DNA of 64,000 nucleotides from an uncultured Allomuricauda sp. (lineage in GTDB: Bacteria; Bacteroidota; Bacteroidia; Flavobacteriales; Flavobacteriaceae). Each line of letters begins with the position of its first letter. Positions within the stretch are counted from its first letter, which is position 1. The notes below the pieces were generated by a model that saw only the letters and a list, made by a program, of their open reading frames with translations, did no database searches and was not told where the DNA came from. The DNA lies in the NCBI RefSeq assembly GCF_947499585.1, contig NZ_CANMOO010000006.1, positions 50,783 to 114,782 of the forward strand, written 5' to 3'. Positions 9,120-17,647 of this stretch are shown in pieces. The position numbers and the translations under genes are program-made.

Positions 9120-10625
9120 TTAATTAGTAGCAGTGGAAATGATGCTGTAAAATGCTCTAATTCCATAATCCAACTGCCCAATTTTTAAATTCTCGTTAGG
9201 ACTATGTTGGTTATTGTCCGCATTTACCATGGGAACAATAAATGCCGGTATTTTTAATTCATTGATGAAGGGAGCAATGGGAACCGTACCGCCCATGATA
9301 CGAATTCGAACCACATCTTTTTCAAAAGAGGTTCTTAGGGTTTCAACTAAAAATTTTCCGTAGGAATTGTCCAAGTTGGTGCGGAAAGCATCGGTAACAC
9401 TACCTTCAGTTACCGTAATGATTTTATCATGAGCCATACGTTCTTCTTTAGATGGAATATGGTTCAAAACATGAAATCCTTGTTTGGTAATATGGTCCTT
9501 CACCAGTTTCTTTAAGCGGGTTCCATCACTTTCAGGAACCAAACGCAAATCAAGTTCAGCCGTTGCACTTTCTGGCACTATGGTTCGCGCTTTTTTTCCT
9601 ACCCAACCAGAACCCAATCCTCGAATGTTTAAAGAAGGGTACTGCAAAGCTTCTTGGTAGAACCCACCTACCTTTTCGGCAGATTTAAATTGAAGTTTTT
9701 CCGAAATTGCTGCATCACTGTCAGGTACACTTTTTAAAACTTCCTGAACAGTATCGTCCAAGGAAATGCCATCATAATACCCAGGAATAGTCACACGACC
9801 CTCTTTGTCTTTCATGCTCGCCAATAATTGGGCAAGTTGAAACCCTGGATTTGGAGCATAGTTTCCATAATGTCCGCTGTGTTGTGGCGTTATTGGACCA
9901 TACGAGGTAAGAGTCAAAGAAGTAATGCCACGACAGCCATATACTACTGTTGGATCACCTGAAGGATGAACCGGGCCATCGTTGATGACCAAAAAATCAG
10001 CCTCAAGCAATTCTCTATATTGTTTTACTGCCTTAGGTAAGGGCTTACTGCTTTTTTCTTCTTCACCATCCAAAATCACCTTAATATTGAAGGGAATCTC
10101 CTTGTTATCTTTTTTAAGCAGATCAATGGCATTCAAAAACATGACTATAGGTCCTTTATCATCTGAGGTTGAACGACCAAATAGTCTCCAGTCGTAGTTG
10201 ATGTCCTCCTCCAAAGCATCAAAAGAAATGGTTTCAAAACCATTCTCAGCCGGCTTTTTCAAAACCGCTTCATATGGATTCGGCTGATCCCATTTTGAGG
10301 GGTCTACAGACTGACCATCCAAATGCATGTATATAAGCATTGTTGGTTTGGAATCTTCCATAGGCAAAGCAGCAAAAAAAAGAGGTAGGTTCTCAGTTTC
10401 CAATACCGTAGTATTAAACCCCCGTTCGCCAAACTTTTTCTTTAACCAAAAAATATTATCATCGATATCATCCGCGTTAAGTGCATCATTTGGAATGGCA
10501 ACAAAATCTTTAAGTTCGTTTATTGCATCCTTCACTTCAGATTTTACAGCGATTGAATCTTGGGAGAAAGCTGAAAAACAAGCGGTTATGGTAAATAGAA
10601 ATACAAATCTTTTGATTGAAAACAT
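9120..10625 (-). CDS. M20-family metallopeptidase (secreted dipeptidase type)
   Basis: The 501-residue protein begins with a signal peptide (MFSIKRFVFLFTITACFSAF, cleaved near residue 21), so it is exported. Zinc ligands of the M20 family are visible: MHLDGQ (H101, D103), GRSTSDDKGP with D155/D156, DGEEEKSS (E188/E189), and the late NNQHSPNEN histidine. SGHYGNYAPNP (about 255-265) lies in the lid/dimerisation domain. It should hydrolyse dipeptides or similar small amides in the periplasm. It lies only 21 bp downstream of trpA and could be transcribed as the last gene of the trp operon, though its function has no obvious tie to tryptophan synthesis. Confidence 0.9.
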   Translation of the reverse strand: MFSIKRFVFLFTITACFSAFSQDSIAVKSEVKDAINELKDFVAIPNDALNADDIDDNIFWLKKKFGERGFNTTVLETENLPLFFAALPMEDSKPTMLIYMHLDGQSVDPSKWDQPNPYEAVLKKPAENGFETISFDALEEDINYDWRLFGRSTSDDKGPIVMFLNAIDLLKKDNKEIPFNIKVILDGEEEKSSKPLPKAVKQYRELLEADFLVINDGPVHPSGDPTVVYGCRGITSLTLTSYGPITPQHSGHYGNYAPNPGFQLAQLLASMKDKEGRVTIPGYYDGISLDDTVQEVLKSVPDSDAAISEKLQFKSAEKVGGFYQEALQYPSLNIRGLGSGWVGKKARTIVPESATAELDLRLVPESDGTRLKKLVKDHITKQGFHVLNHIPSKEERMAHDKIITVTEGSVTDAFRTNLDNSYGKFLVETLRTSFEKDVVRIRIMGGTVPIAPFINELKIPAFIVPMVNADNNQHSPNENLKIGQLDYGIRAFYSIISTATN

Positions 10626-10646
10626 TGAATTGAATTTGAGTTCAAT

Positions 10647-11414
10647 TTAGCGAATTCCCCTTACAAACTCATCAATTTTTTCAACTCCATTTTGAGTCAA
10701 ATGTTTTATAAATGCCGAACCAATAATAGCCCCTTTTGTTTTTTTGGTAGCTTGATTGAAAGTATCAGAATTACTGATACCAAAGCCAACAATTTGAGGA
10801 TTCTTAAGATTCATACCATTGATTTTTTCAAAGTAGGTTTCGGTTTTTTCCCCAAAACCTGTTTTTGCCCCAGTAGTACTAGCAGAACTTACCATATAAA
10901 TAAAACCGTCAGAAGCTTCATCAATTTCACGAATGCGTTCCTCACTAGTCTGTGGGGTTATTAAAAAGACATTGATTAGACCGTATTTTTTGAAAATGGT
11001 TTCGTACTCTTCCTGATACACATCCAAAGGCAGATCTGGCAGAATAATGCCATCAATACCAATTTCTTGGCATTTTTTACAAAAGGCCTCCACACCGTAT
11101 TGAAACACCGGATTAAAATACCCCATCATGATTAACGGAATGGAAACGGTCTTTCTAATTTTCTTTAACTGGTCAAACAGCAATTCAGTATTCATACCGT
11201 TGTGCAGCGCAGCTGTGGAACTCTCCTGGATTGTGGGACCATCTGCCAATGGGTCACTAAAAGGCAAACCTATTTCAATCATGTCAACACCATTCTGTTC
11301 AAGGTGTTGGATTATTTCAGCCGTATCATTTAAACTAGGGTAACCCGCCGTGAAATATATGGAGAGAAGTTTTTTGTCTTCTTTTAGTTTGGTTTTTATT
11401 CTATTTTCTTTCAT
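10647..11414 (-). CDS. trpA: Tryptophan synthase alpha chain
   Basis: Splits indole-3-glycerol phosphate into indole and glyceraldehyde 3-phosphate, passing indole through a tunnel to TrpB. The 255 residues form a TIM barrel with catalytic E47 (MIEIGLPFSDP) and D58 (LADGPT), and the phosphate-binding GFGISNS and GAIIGSAF segments near the C-terminus. It is the last trp gene. Between it and trpB lies a small GIY-YIG gene with flanking palindromes, which separates the two subunits that are normally translationally coupled. Confidence 0.97.
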   Translation of the reverse strand: MKENRIKTKLKEDKKLLSIYFTAGYPSLNDTAEIIQHLEQNGVDMIEIGLPFSDPLADGPTIQESSTAALHNGMNTELLFDQLKKIRKTVSIPLIMMGYFNPVFQYGVEAFCKKCQEIGIDGIILPDLPLDVYQEEYETIFKKYGLINVFLITPQTSEERIREIDEASDGFIYMVSSASTTGAKTGFGEKTETYFEKINGMNLKNPQIVGFGISNSDTFNQATKKTKGAIIGSAFIKHLTQNGVEKIDEFVRGIR

Positions 11415-11466
11415 TTGTTCAAGTATTTCGGGTGTGCTTTTCCTGAATAATAATCAGTATGTTCTT

Positions 11467-11826
11467 GTCATTCCGCACTTGATGCGGAATCAATTAATCA
11501 AACCAGTCAGATGCTAAATCATTCCATTCATGATTATCTTCTTCGATCAAATCAATTTTCCATTGTCTTTTCCATTTTTTTAATCTTTTTTCTCTCAAAA
11601 TAGCATCATTTATATATTGATAGGTTTCAAAATAGACTAATTGGTGAAGACTGTATTTTTTTGTGAACCCATTAACTTGCTTGTTCTTGTGTTCAGCAAT
11701 TCTTCTTTCTAAATCATTGGATATACCAATGTAAAGCGTACCGTTCTTTTTATTGGCAAGTATGTAAACGTAATATTGATGAACATTTTTTACCATCATA
11801 TGGATTCCTGCTTTCACAGGAATGAC
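11467..11826 (-). mobile_element. Small palindrome-bounded unit carrying a GIY-YIG gene
   Basis: A ~360-bp unit lies between trpB and trpA. Its left end has a hairpin with 7-bp arms ATTCCGC/GCGGAAT (11470-11490), its right end one with ATTCCTG/CAGGAAT (11804-11823), and the outermost bases form an inverted GTCATTCC...GGAATGAC pair. The single gene inside is a GIY-YIG nuclease. The right end is 5 bp from the trpB stop codon. Mobility is inferred from this structure; no target duplication was found. Confidence 0.5.
11494..11799 (-). CDS. Small GIY-YIG nuclease-domain protein
   Basis: About 101 residues forming a single GIY-YIG domain: YYVYILANKKNGTLYIGISN carries the two signature triplets, followed by DLERRIAEHK with the conserved Arg/His helix, and a later LREKRLKKWKR basic helix with the expected Glu. 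It belongs to the YhbQ-like group of stand-alone GIY-YIG proteins, whose cellular role is not settled. I chose the ATG at 11799; the frame opens further upstream through a GTG at 11817, but that would run into the palindrome. It interrupts the trp operon between trpB and trpA and is co-oriented, so trp read-through would express it. Codon choice is more AT-rich than in the trp genes. Confidence 0.85.
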   Translation of the reverse strand: MMVKNVHQYYVYILANKKNGTLYIGISNDLERRIAEHKNKQVNGFTKKYSLHQLVYFETYQYINDAILREKRLKKWKRQWKIDLIEEDNHEWNDLASDWFD

Positions 11827-11831
11827 AAAAA

Positions 11832-13013
11832 TTAAAGTTTGAAATAATCAATATAATTCTGTAAATCTTTATCACCACGCCCTGAAAGGTTGATGACTAC
11901 GATATCATCTTTTTTAAACTTTTTGTATTCAAAAATGGCAAAGGCATGGGAAGTCTCTATAGCTGGAATAATTCCTTCCAGTTGTGAAACCTCCAAACCT
12001 GCGGTCATGGCTTCATCATCTGTGATAGAAATAAATTCCCCTCTACCTGATTTAAACAAATGTGCATGCATTGGCCCCACACCAGGATAATCCAATCCTG
12101 CTGAAATAGAATAGGGTTCGGTAATTTGACCATCATTGGTTTGCATCAAAAGGGTTTTGCTGCCATGAATGATCCCTACTTTACCCAATGCTGAGGTTGC
12201 CGCACTTTCTCCAGAATCAATACCTTTTCCTGCTGCTTCCACCGCAATGATTCCAACTTCAGGAGTATCTAGATAATGATAGTACGCTCCTGCAGCATTA
12301 CTGCCTCCACCAACACAGGCGATCACATAATTAGGATTTTCAACGCCTTCTTTTTCCAATAACTGTGCCTTGATTTCTTCGGAAATCACGGATTGAAATC
12401 TCGCGACCATATCTGGGTAAGGATGTGGGCCTACCACGGAACCTATAATATAATGGGTGTTAACCGGATTATTGATCCAATCTCTTATCGCTTCATTCGT
12501 GGCATCTTTTAAAGTTCTACTGCCAGATAAAGCGGGTCGTACTTCTGCACCCAGCATTTTCATTCGGGCTACATTTGGCGCTTGGCGTGCAATATCAATT
12601 TCACCCATGTATACCACACATTCAATACCCATTAATGCGCAAACCGTAGCTGTAGCTACCCCATGTTGTCCTGCACCTGTTTCAGCAATGATTCTATTTT
12701 TGCCAAGTTTTTTTGCCATTAAAATCTGACCTATGGTATTGTTTACTTTATGTGCACCAGTATGGCATAAATCTTCCCGCTTCAAGTAGATTTTGGTCTG
12801 ATATTTTTTCGATAGTCTTTCTGCAAAATAGAGTGGGGTAGGACGCCCAACATAATCTTTGAGCAATTGATGAAACTCTTCTTTAAAAGAAGGTTCTTCC
12901 ATAATGCGAATGTAATTTTGGCGAAGTTCCTCTGTATTGGGATAGAGCATCTCTGGGATGAAAGCTCCTCCAAACTCTCCGTAATATCCTTTGTCGTTAG
13001 CGTGGTAACTCAT
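11832..13013 (-). CDS. trpB: Tryptophan synthase beta chain
   Basis: Condenses indole with serine to tryptophan using pyridoxal phosphate. The 393 residues are full length. The PLP lysine is K89 in [10 protein letters not shown], the phosphate loop GGGSNA is at about 231-236, and ETGAGQHG, which binds the substrate carboxylate, is at 108-115. It follows trpF by 26 bp and is followed by the GIY-YIG unit rather than directly by trpA. TrpB and TrpA form the alpha2beta2 complex, so the insertion may affect their stoichiometry. Confidence 0.98.
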   Translation of the reverse strand: MSYHANDKGYYGEFGGAFIPEMLYPNTEELRQNYIRIMEEPSFKEEFHQLLKDYVGRPTPLYFAERLSKKYQTKIYLKREDLCHTGAHKVNNTIGQILMAKKLGKNRIIAETGAGQHGVATATVCALMGIECVVYMGEIDIARQAPNVARMKMLGAEVRPALSGSRTLKDATNEAIRDWINNPVNTHYIIGSVVGPHPYPDMVARFQSVISEEIKAQLLEKEGVENPNYVIACVGGGSNAAGAYYHYLDTPEVGIIAVEAAGKGIDSGESAATSALGKVGIIHGSKTLLMQTNDGQITEPYSISAGLDYPGVGPMHAHLFKSGRGEFISITDDEAMTAGLEVSQLEGIIPAIETSHAFAIFEYKKFKKDDIVVINLSGRGDKDLQNYIDYFKL

Positions 13014-13039
13014 ATCTGGTTAACAGTTTAAAGTTGATG

Positions 13040-13675
13040 CTAGTCAAATAGCAATTTTTTAAATTTCTTTAGTTGTTCCATATTTTTTAAGCCTGGTTTT
13101 ATTTCAAACCTACTGTTGACATCAATAGCGTAGCATTGTTTTGAGGCTGGACTTTCTAAAAAAGACAATAAACTGTCCATTTCTTCCAATCCAATGCCTC
13201 CACTTAAAAAATAAGGTTTGGTTGATGGATATTTTTTAAGGATGTTCCAATCAAATGCATAGCCGTTACCGCCAGGCAATTTTCCTTTGGTATCGAACAT
13301 AAAATAATCACAAGATTCTTCATAAGCCTTAAGGCATGAAAAGTCAAAATCATCTTTTATGGAAAATACTTTGATGATTTCCAGTTTATCTTGTCTATGT
13401 TTCGACAAGCTCTGCATGACATCTTTACAGAATTCAGGAGTTTCTGTTCCATGTAATTGGACCGCATCCAGTTCATGCTTTTCAACTTTTTGAAGTACTT
13501 CTTCAATAGAGGCATCTACAAAAACTCCAACTTTTTTAATGGATTTTGGTATGTCTAACATGTCAACATCAAAATAGCGTGTGGAAGGTTCCCAAAAGAT
13601 AAAACCCAAATAGTCTGGTTGCAGTTGAGCAACTTCTTCTGGATTGTATTTCATTCCGCAGACTTTTAGTTTCAT
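13040..13675 (-). CDS. trpF: Phosphoribosylanthranilate isomerase
   Basis: Performs the Amadori rearrangement of phosphoribosylanthranilate to CdRP, the third committed step. The 211 residues form a small TIM barrel. The catalytic Cys is C6 (KVCGMKY) and the catalytic Asp lies in FMFDTKG (about residue 130). PYFLSGGIGLEE carries a phosphate-binding loop and AIDVNSRFEIKPG is the family C-terminal signature. The ATG overlaps the trpC stop by 4 bp, so translation of the two is coupled. TrpF is separate from TrpC, unlike the fused enterobacterial protein. Confidence 0.96.
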   Translation of the reverse strand: MKLKVCGMKYNPEEVAQLQPDYLGFIFWEPSTRYFDVDMLDIPKSIKKVGVFVDASIEEVLQKVEKHELDAVQLHGTETPEFCKDVMQSLSKHRQDKLEIIKVFSIKDDFDFSCLKAYEESCDYFMFDTKGKLPGGNGYAFDWNILKKYPSTKPYFLSGGIGLEEMDSLLSFLESPASKQCYAIDVNSRFEIKPGLKNMEQLKKFKKLLFD

Positions 13676-14457
13676 GATTCCATGGCTTTTATAAATTCAG
13701 TGGCACTCTTACCGGGATTATCGGTTTTCATGAAATTCTCCCCAATCAGAAAACCTTGATATCCATATTGCTTTAAATCTTTAATGGCATCAATAGAACT
13801 TATTCCACTTTCCGAAACTTTTACAAATTCATCTGGAATCAGTTTTGATAAACTCTTGCTGGTTTCCAAGCTTACCTCAAATGTTTTTAGGTTCCGGTTG
13901 TTTACCCCCAACATATCCAAACTAGGCATAATAGATTTATACAATTCTTCTTCGTTATGCACTTCTAAAAGCACATCTAATCCTAAATTTTTAGCTGTTT
14001 CTGATAAAGTTTTAATTTCTTTTTTTGATAAAATGGTAGCTATTAATAGAATTACATCGGCTCCATTTGCTCTTGCTTCCAAAATTTGATATTCATCAAT
14101 GATGAATTCCTTTCGTAACAATGGCATTTTTGCAACAGCTCTAGCCAGTAACAAATCATCCAATGAACCTCCAAAGTATTTGCCATCGGTTAAAACGGAC
14201 ATACCACAAACTCCAGCTTCTTCATAACCTACAGCAACATCCTGGACATTTAAATTTTGATTGATAACTGATTTTGAAGGCGAGCGCCGCTTATGCTCTG
14301 CAATAATTCCAGAACTACTATTTCTAAGTGCAGCAGCCAAAGAAACAGTGTTTCGATTGCTAAGAATGGATTGCTCCAATTGCGAAACAGGAATCAGCGA
14401 CTTTTTTAAATCAACCTCTTTGCGTTTATCTGCTACTATTTTGTCTAGAATATTCAT
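13672..14457 (-). CDS. trpC: Indole-3-glycerol phosphate synthase
   Basis: Closes the indole ring, converting CdRP to indole-3-glycerol phosphate. The 261 residues show the catalytic set: IAEHKRRSPSKS (about 52-63), LLRKEFIIDEYQ (Lys near 116), LLEVHNEEEL (Glu near 165), GVNNRNLKTFEV (Asn near 186) and SESGISS (about 217-223). The start ATG overlaps the trpD stop by one base, and the end overlaps trpF by 4 bp. This tight packing is typical of co-translated trp enzymes. Confidence 0.97.
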   Translation of the reverse strand: MNILDKIVADKRKEVDLKKSLIPVSQLEQSILSNRNTVSLAAALRNSSSGIIAEHKRRSPSKSVINQNLNVQDVAVGYEEAGVCGMSVLTDGKYFGGSLDDLLLARAVAKMPLLRKEFIIDEYQILEARANGADVILLIATILSKKEIKTLSETAKNLGLDVLLEVHNEEELYKSIMPSLDMLGVNNRNLKTFEVSLETSKSLSKLIPDEFVKVSESGISSIDAIKDLKQYGYQGFLIGENFMKTDNPGKSATEFIKAMES

Positions 14458-15449
14458 TATGCACTTAGCTCTTGTAATTTTTTTAATGCCCCCAGTCCTC
14501 TTTTGCTTAAGAGCGATTCCTTTGCTTTTTCAAAACCTTGTTTTGGAGTTATACCTTCAACTGTTGAAATGGCAATCCCCGCATTAGCGCAAACCACATT
14601 GTTTTGAGCTTCAGTACCTCTACCATTTAAAATGTCCAGAAATATTTGCGCTGATTGTGCTACATCATCTCCTCCTGTAATTTGTTCTTGTAAAATGCTT
14701 TTCACACCAAAGTCAGTAGGGGTAAGTATTCCTTCAGAATCATTGGAAATAGTTTTTGTTGCCCCGGTCAAAGAAATTTCATCATATCCATCTAATGCAT
14801 GCAGGACGGTAAAATTTTTATCTGTGTTTTGATAAAGATATCCATACATTCTAGCCAGTTCCAAGTTGAATACACCCACCATCTGGTTTTTTGGAAAAGC
14901 AGGATTTACCATAGGCCCTAACATGTTAAAAAAGGTCTTTACCGCAAGCTCTTTTCGGATAGGTGCCACATTTTTCATGGCAGGATGAAAAAGCGGCGCA
15001 TGCAAAACGCAAATGCCAGCTTCATCAATGGATTTTTTAAGAAAATCTGCTTCATTACTGAATTTGATGCCCAAAAATTCCATGACATTACTGCTACCGC
15101 ATTTAGAAGAAACTCCATAGTTTCCGTGTTTGGTCACTTTTATTCCTGCTCCAGCAGTAACAAATGATGCCAATGTAGAAATGTTGAAAGTGTCTTTCCC
15201 ATCACCTCCCGTGCCACATAGGTCAATGGGGTTGTAATGGGATAGGTCTACGGACAGACAAAGTTCTAAAAGGGCATCCCGGAAACCCTCTAACTCTTCT
15301 ATAGTGATGCTACGCATCATATAAACTGTAAGAAATGCTGCTATTTGCGATGTATTGTAATCACCTTTAGCAATATTTGCCAAAATTTGCTTGGCTTCTT
15401 CCTTTGCCAAGATTTCGTGGTTGATGAGTCTATTGAGTGTCTCTTTCAT
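14457..15449 (-). CDS. trpD: Anthranilate phosphoribosyltransferase
   Basis: Attaches the phosphoribosyl group of PRPP to anthranilate. The 330 residues carry the PRPP-binding LCGTGGDGKDTFNIST motif (about 77-92) and the KHGNYGVSSKCGSSNVMEFLG segment that holds the anthranilate tunnel. It overlaps the end of trpG by 20 bp in a different frame, a clear sign of translational coupling. Here trpD is a separate gene, not fused to trpG. Confidence 0.97.
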   Translation of the reverse strand: MKETLNRLINHEILAKEEAKQILANIAKGDYNTSQIAAFLTVYMMRSITIEELEGFRDALLELCLSVDLSHYNPIDLCGTGGDGKDTFNISTLASFVTAGAGIKVTKHGNYGVSSKCGSSNVMEFLGIKFSNEADFLKKSIDEAGICVLHAPLFHPAMKNVAPIRKELAVKTFFNMLGPMVNPAFPKNQMVGVFNLELARMYGYLYQNTDKNFTVLHALDGYDEISLTGATKTISNDSEGILTPTDFGVKSILQEQITGGDDVAQSAQIFLDILNGRGTEAQNNVVCANAGIAISTVEGITPKQGFEKAKESLLSKRGLGALKKLQELSA

Positions 15450-16011
15450 TTTCTAACCAATTTTTTAGCATTTGTTTTCCTTCTGGTGTCAAAACGGATT
15501 CTGGATGAAACTGGACTGCAGTAACATCGTATGTTTTATGTTTTAGGGACATTACCTGCCCATTTTCATCTACTGATGTAGCTTCTAAACTTTCTGGCAA
15601 GTCTGGATGGACTACCCAAGAATGATAGCGGCCTACTTCAATTGTATTTGGCATACCTTCAAAAATGACATCTTCTTTGGTAACTGTAATAGTGGTTGCA
15701 ATTCCATGATAGACTTGTTCCAAGTTAACCAACGTGCCTCCAAAAACCTCCCCAATAGCCTGTTGCCCCAAGCACACACCAAGAATCCGTTTGGTAGGTG
15801 CGTACGTTTTAATGATTTCTTTGAGCAAACCAGCTTCATCTGGAATTCCTGGTCCAGGAGACAGTACAATTTCATCAAAAGCTTCAACATCTTCCAAGGT
15901 CAATTGGTCATTACGTTTTACCGTAACATCGCAATCTAAATCTTCCAGATAGTGCACTAAATTATAAGTGAAACTATCGTAATTATCAATCATTAAAATC
16001 TTTCTTCCCAT
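15430..16011 (-). CDS. trpG: Anthranilate synthase glutaminase subunit
   Basis: Provides ammonia from glutamine to TrpE. It is a class I glutamine amidotransferase of 193 residues, with the oxyanion loop LSPGPGIPDEAG (about 51-62), the nucleophile Cys in GVCLGQQAIGE (about 79-89) and the His-Glu pair in VQFHPESVLTPEG (about 167-179). The domain ends where a fused TrpGD would continue, but here trpD is separate and overlaps by 20 bp. The gene starts 2 bp after the trpE stop. Paralogous PabA activity (folate) cannot be excluded, but the operon context makes TrpG the main role. Confidence 0.96.
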   Translation of the reverse strand: MGRKILMIDNYDSFTYNLVHYLEDLDCDVTVKRNDQLTLEDVEAFDEIVLSPGPGIPDEAGLLKEIIKTYAPTKRILGVCLGQQAIGEVFGGTLVNLEQVYHGIATTITVTKEDVIFEGMPNTIEVGRYHSWVVHPDLPESLEATSVDENGQVMSLKHKTYDVTAVQFHPESVLTPEGKQMLKNWLENERDTQ

Positions 16012-16013
16012 GC

Positions 16014-17411
16014 TTAGATAGTTTCCGCTATTTCCAATGCTTTTGTTAAAGCACCTAATTTATTATAGGTTTCTTGTAATTCCATTTCAGGGTCAGATGC
16101 AGCCACAAGACCAGCTCCTGCTTGATAATGTAATTCATGATTTTTGCTCAAAAATGTCCTGATCATAATGGCATGGTTAAAATTGCCTTTAAAATCCATG
16201 AAGCCAATAGCACCGCCGTAATAGGCGCGACTAGTTTTTTCATATTTTTCAATGAGTTGCATGGCCATATGTTTTGGCGCACCACTTAAGGTACCTGCCG
16301 GGAAGGTATCTGCAACAACTTTCATTGTGGAGATGTCTTTTTTCTTTTGCCCCGTTACTTTAGATACTAAGTGAATCACATGAGAGAAATATTGTACTTC
16401 TCTATAGGTTTCAACATTTACAGTATTTCCATTTCTGCTAAGGTCGTTTCGAGCTAAATCTACGAGCATTACATGTTCGCTATTTTCTTTATCATCTTGT
16501 GCTAGTTGCTTTGCCAGTTCGGCATCTTGCTCATCATTCCCTGTTCTTTTGTATGTTCCTGCAATGGGGTGGATTTCTGCTTTCTCATCTTTTACGATTA
16601 ACTGTGCCTCAGGAGAACTTCCAAAAATTTTGAAATCTCCGTAGTCAAAATAGAAGAGATATGGTGATGGATTTATGGAACGCAATGCCCTATACACATT
16701 AAACTCATCTCCTTTAAATGCTTGGGAGAATCTTCTAGATAAAACCAACTGAAATACATCACCTCGCTGGCAGTGTTTTTTTGCCAACTTTACATGTTCC
16801 CTATATTCTTCATCTTTTAAGTTGGATTTTGGGTCTCCTTCTTTTGAAAAGTTGTAGGAAGCAAAATTCCTCACATTGAACAACTGTGCTATTTCATCTA
16901 CATTGCTTTCGCTTTCAAAACAATGAGCAAAGAGGTATGCTTCATTTTTAAAATGGTTTATTGCGATGATATTTTGATACACGGCATAATAAATATCCGG
17001 TATTTGAATGGAGTCTTCTTTTGATGAAATTTCCACATCTTCAAAATAACGAACGGCATCATAAGACATATACCCAAAAAGACCGTTGTTTATAAACTTA
17101 AAGCCATTGCTGGAGATCGAGAATTTTTTGGCAAACCCATGAATGATTTCTGGTACATCCGTGGCGGATGAAATTAAAGATTCTTCTTTTGAACCATCTG
17201 GAAAGGTTTGGGTGATAACTTCATTTTGAACCTTGATAGAAGCAATGGGGTTGCAGCAGATATAGGAAAAGCTATTGTCATTGGCGTGATAGTCGCTACT
17301 TTCCAACAAAATGCTGTTGGGAAACTTATCCCTAATCTTTAGGTAAACACTAACCGGTGTGATGGTGTCGGCTAGAATTTTTTTATAGTGTGTTTGTAAT
17401 TTATAGGTCAT
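16014..17411 (-). CDS. trpE: Anthranilate synthase component I
   Basis: Converts chorismate to anthranilate with ammonia supplied by TrpG, the first committed step. The 465 residues include the N-terminal feedback site (LLESSDYH, about 34-41, corresponding to the LLES motif that binds tryptophan) and the chorismate-binding domain with VDLARNDLSRNG (about 318-329), PAGTLSGAPK (about 363-372) and HYQAGAGLVAASDPE near the end. It is the first structural gene, 17 bp downstream of the T-tract of a leader terminator and 73 bp after the leader-peptide stop codon, so expression should be controlled by attenuation as well as feedback. Confidence 0.97.
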   Translation of the reverse strand: MTYKLQTHYKKILADTITPVSVYLKIRDKFPNSILLESSDYHANDNSFSYICCNPIASIKVQNEVITQTFPDGSKEESLISSATDVPEIIHGFAKKFSISSNGFKFINNGLFGYMSYDAVRYFEDVEISSKEDSIQIPDIYYAVYQNIIAINHFKNEAYLFAHCFESESNVDEIAQLFNVRNFASYNFSKEGDPKSNLKDEEYREHVKLAKKHCQRGDVFQLVLSRRFSQAFKGDEFNVYRALRSINPSPYLFYFDYGDFKIFGSSPEAQLIVKDEKAEIHPIAGTYKRTGNDEQDAELAKQLAQDDKENSEHVMLVDLARNDLSRNGNTVNVETYREVQYFSHVIHLVSKVTGQKKKDISTMKVVADTFPAGTLSGAPKHMAMQLIEKYEKTSRAYYGGAIGFMDFKGNFNHAIMIRTFLSKNHELHYQAGAGLVAASDPEMELQETYNKLGALTKALEIAETI

Positions 17412-17427
17412 TTCAAAATAGTGATAA

Positions 17428-17460
17428 ATTAAAAAAGGCTTGTCGTGATGACAAGCCTCT
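17428..17460 (-). terminator. trp leader terminator (attenuator)
   Basis: On the minus strand a 9-bp hairpin (arms AGGCTTGTC and GACAAGCCT, 5-nt loop, 17436-17458) is followed by TTTTTT, ending 17 bp before trpE. It lies between the Trp-rich leader peptide and trpE. An alternative pairing uses TGTCGTGA at the end of the leader ORF (17485-17492) with TCACGACA across the loop and 3' arm (17441-17448), which would undo the hairpin. Confidence 0.85.
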
Positions 17461-17484
17461 ATATGATTACAATGGGGGACTAGT

Positions 17485-17541
17485 TCACGACATTCGACGT
17501 AAATTCATCCACCACCAAGTATTAACTGTTCTTAAATTCAT
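17485..17541 (-). CDS. trpL: trp operon leader peptide (TrpL-like)
   Basis: An 18-codon ORF, MNLRTVNTWWWMNLRRMS, with three consecutive TGG codons (17509-17517) and a TGA stop at 17485. It is too short for ordinary gene calling but sits exactly where a leader peptide is expected: upstream of a terminator hairpin and of trpE, on the same strand. Stalling at the Trp codons when charged tRNA-Trp is scarce would leave the stop-codon region free to pair with the terminator and let transcription continue; completed translation would mask it and allow termination. A weak GAGG lies 3 nt before the ATG. Function is inferred from structure, but a chance WWW in this place is very unlikely. Confidence 0.87.
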   Translation of the reverse strand: MNLRTVNTWWWMNLRRMS

Positions 17542-17546
17542 TACCT

Positions 17547-17577
17547 CAAAGATAGAAATGAAATTTAAACTTGCAAA
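17547..17577 (-). promoter_or_regulatory. trp operon promoter (Bacteroidota type)
   Basis: On the minus strand TTTG (17577-17574) is followed after 19 bp by TATCTTTG (17554-17547), an exact TAnnTTTG. The start point expected 3-5 nt further on would give an almost leaderless trpL mRNA (ATG at 17541). Confidence 0.6.
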
Positions 17578-17599
17578 CTTTGAGCTTTAAAATTAAAAA

Positions 17600-17626
17600 T
17601 CCCACTGAAGATAGCCTAAAGTGGGA
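17600..17626 (-). terminator. Terminator of the BIG2/repeat lipoprotein gene
   Basis: Arms TCCCACT and AGTGGGA with a 13-nt loop; on the minus strand the stem is followed by ATTTTTAATTTT. It lies 21 bp after the stop of the upstream lipoprotein gene and just before the trp promoter, insulating the two units. Confidence 0.8.
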
Positions 17627-17647
17627 CTTTCATTTTTTATCCTTCTG

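Noticed and set aside
10327..10650. + strand ORF of 107 codons opposite the M20 peptidase start
   Set aside because: It runs antisense across the signal-peptide and N-terminal coding region of a well-supported gene and has no recognisable product.
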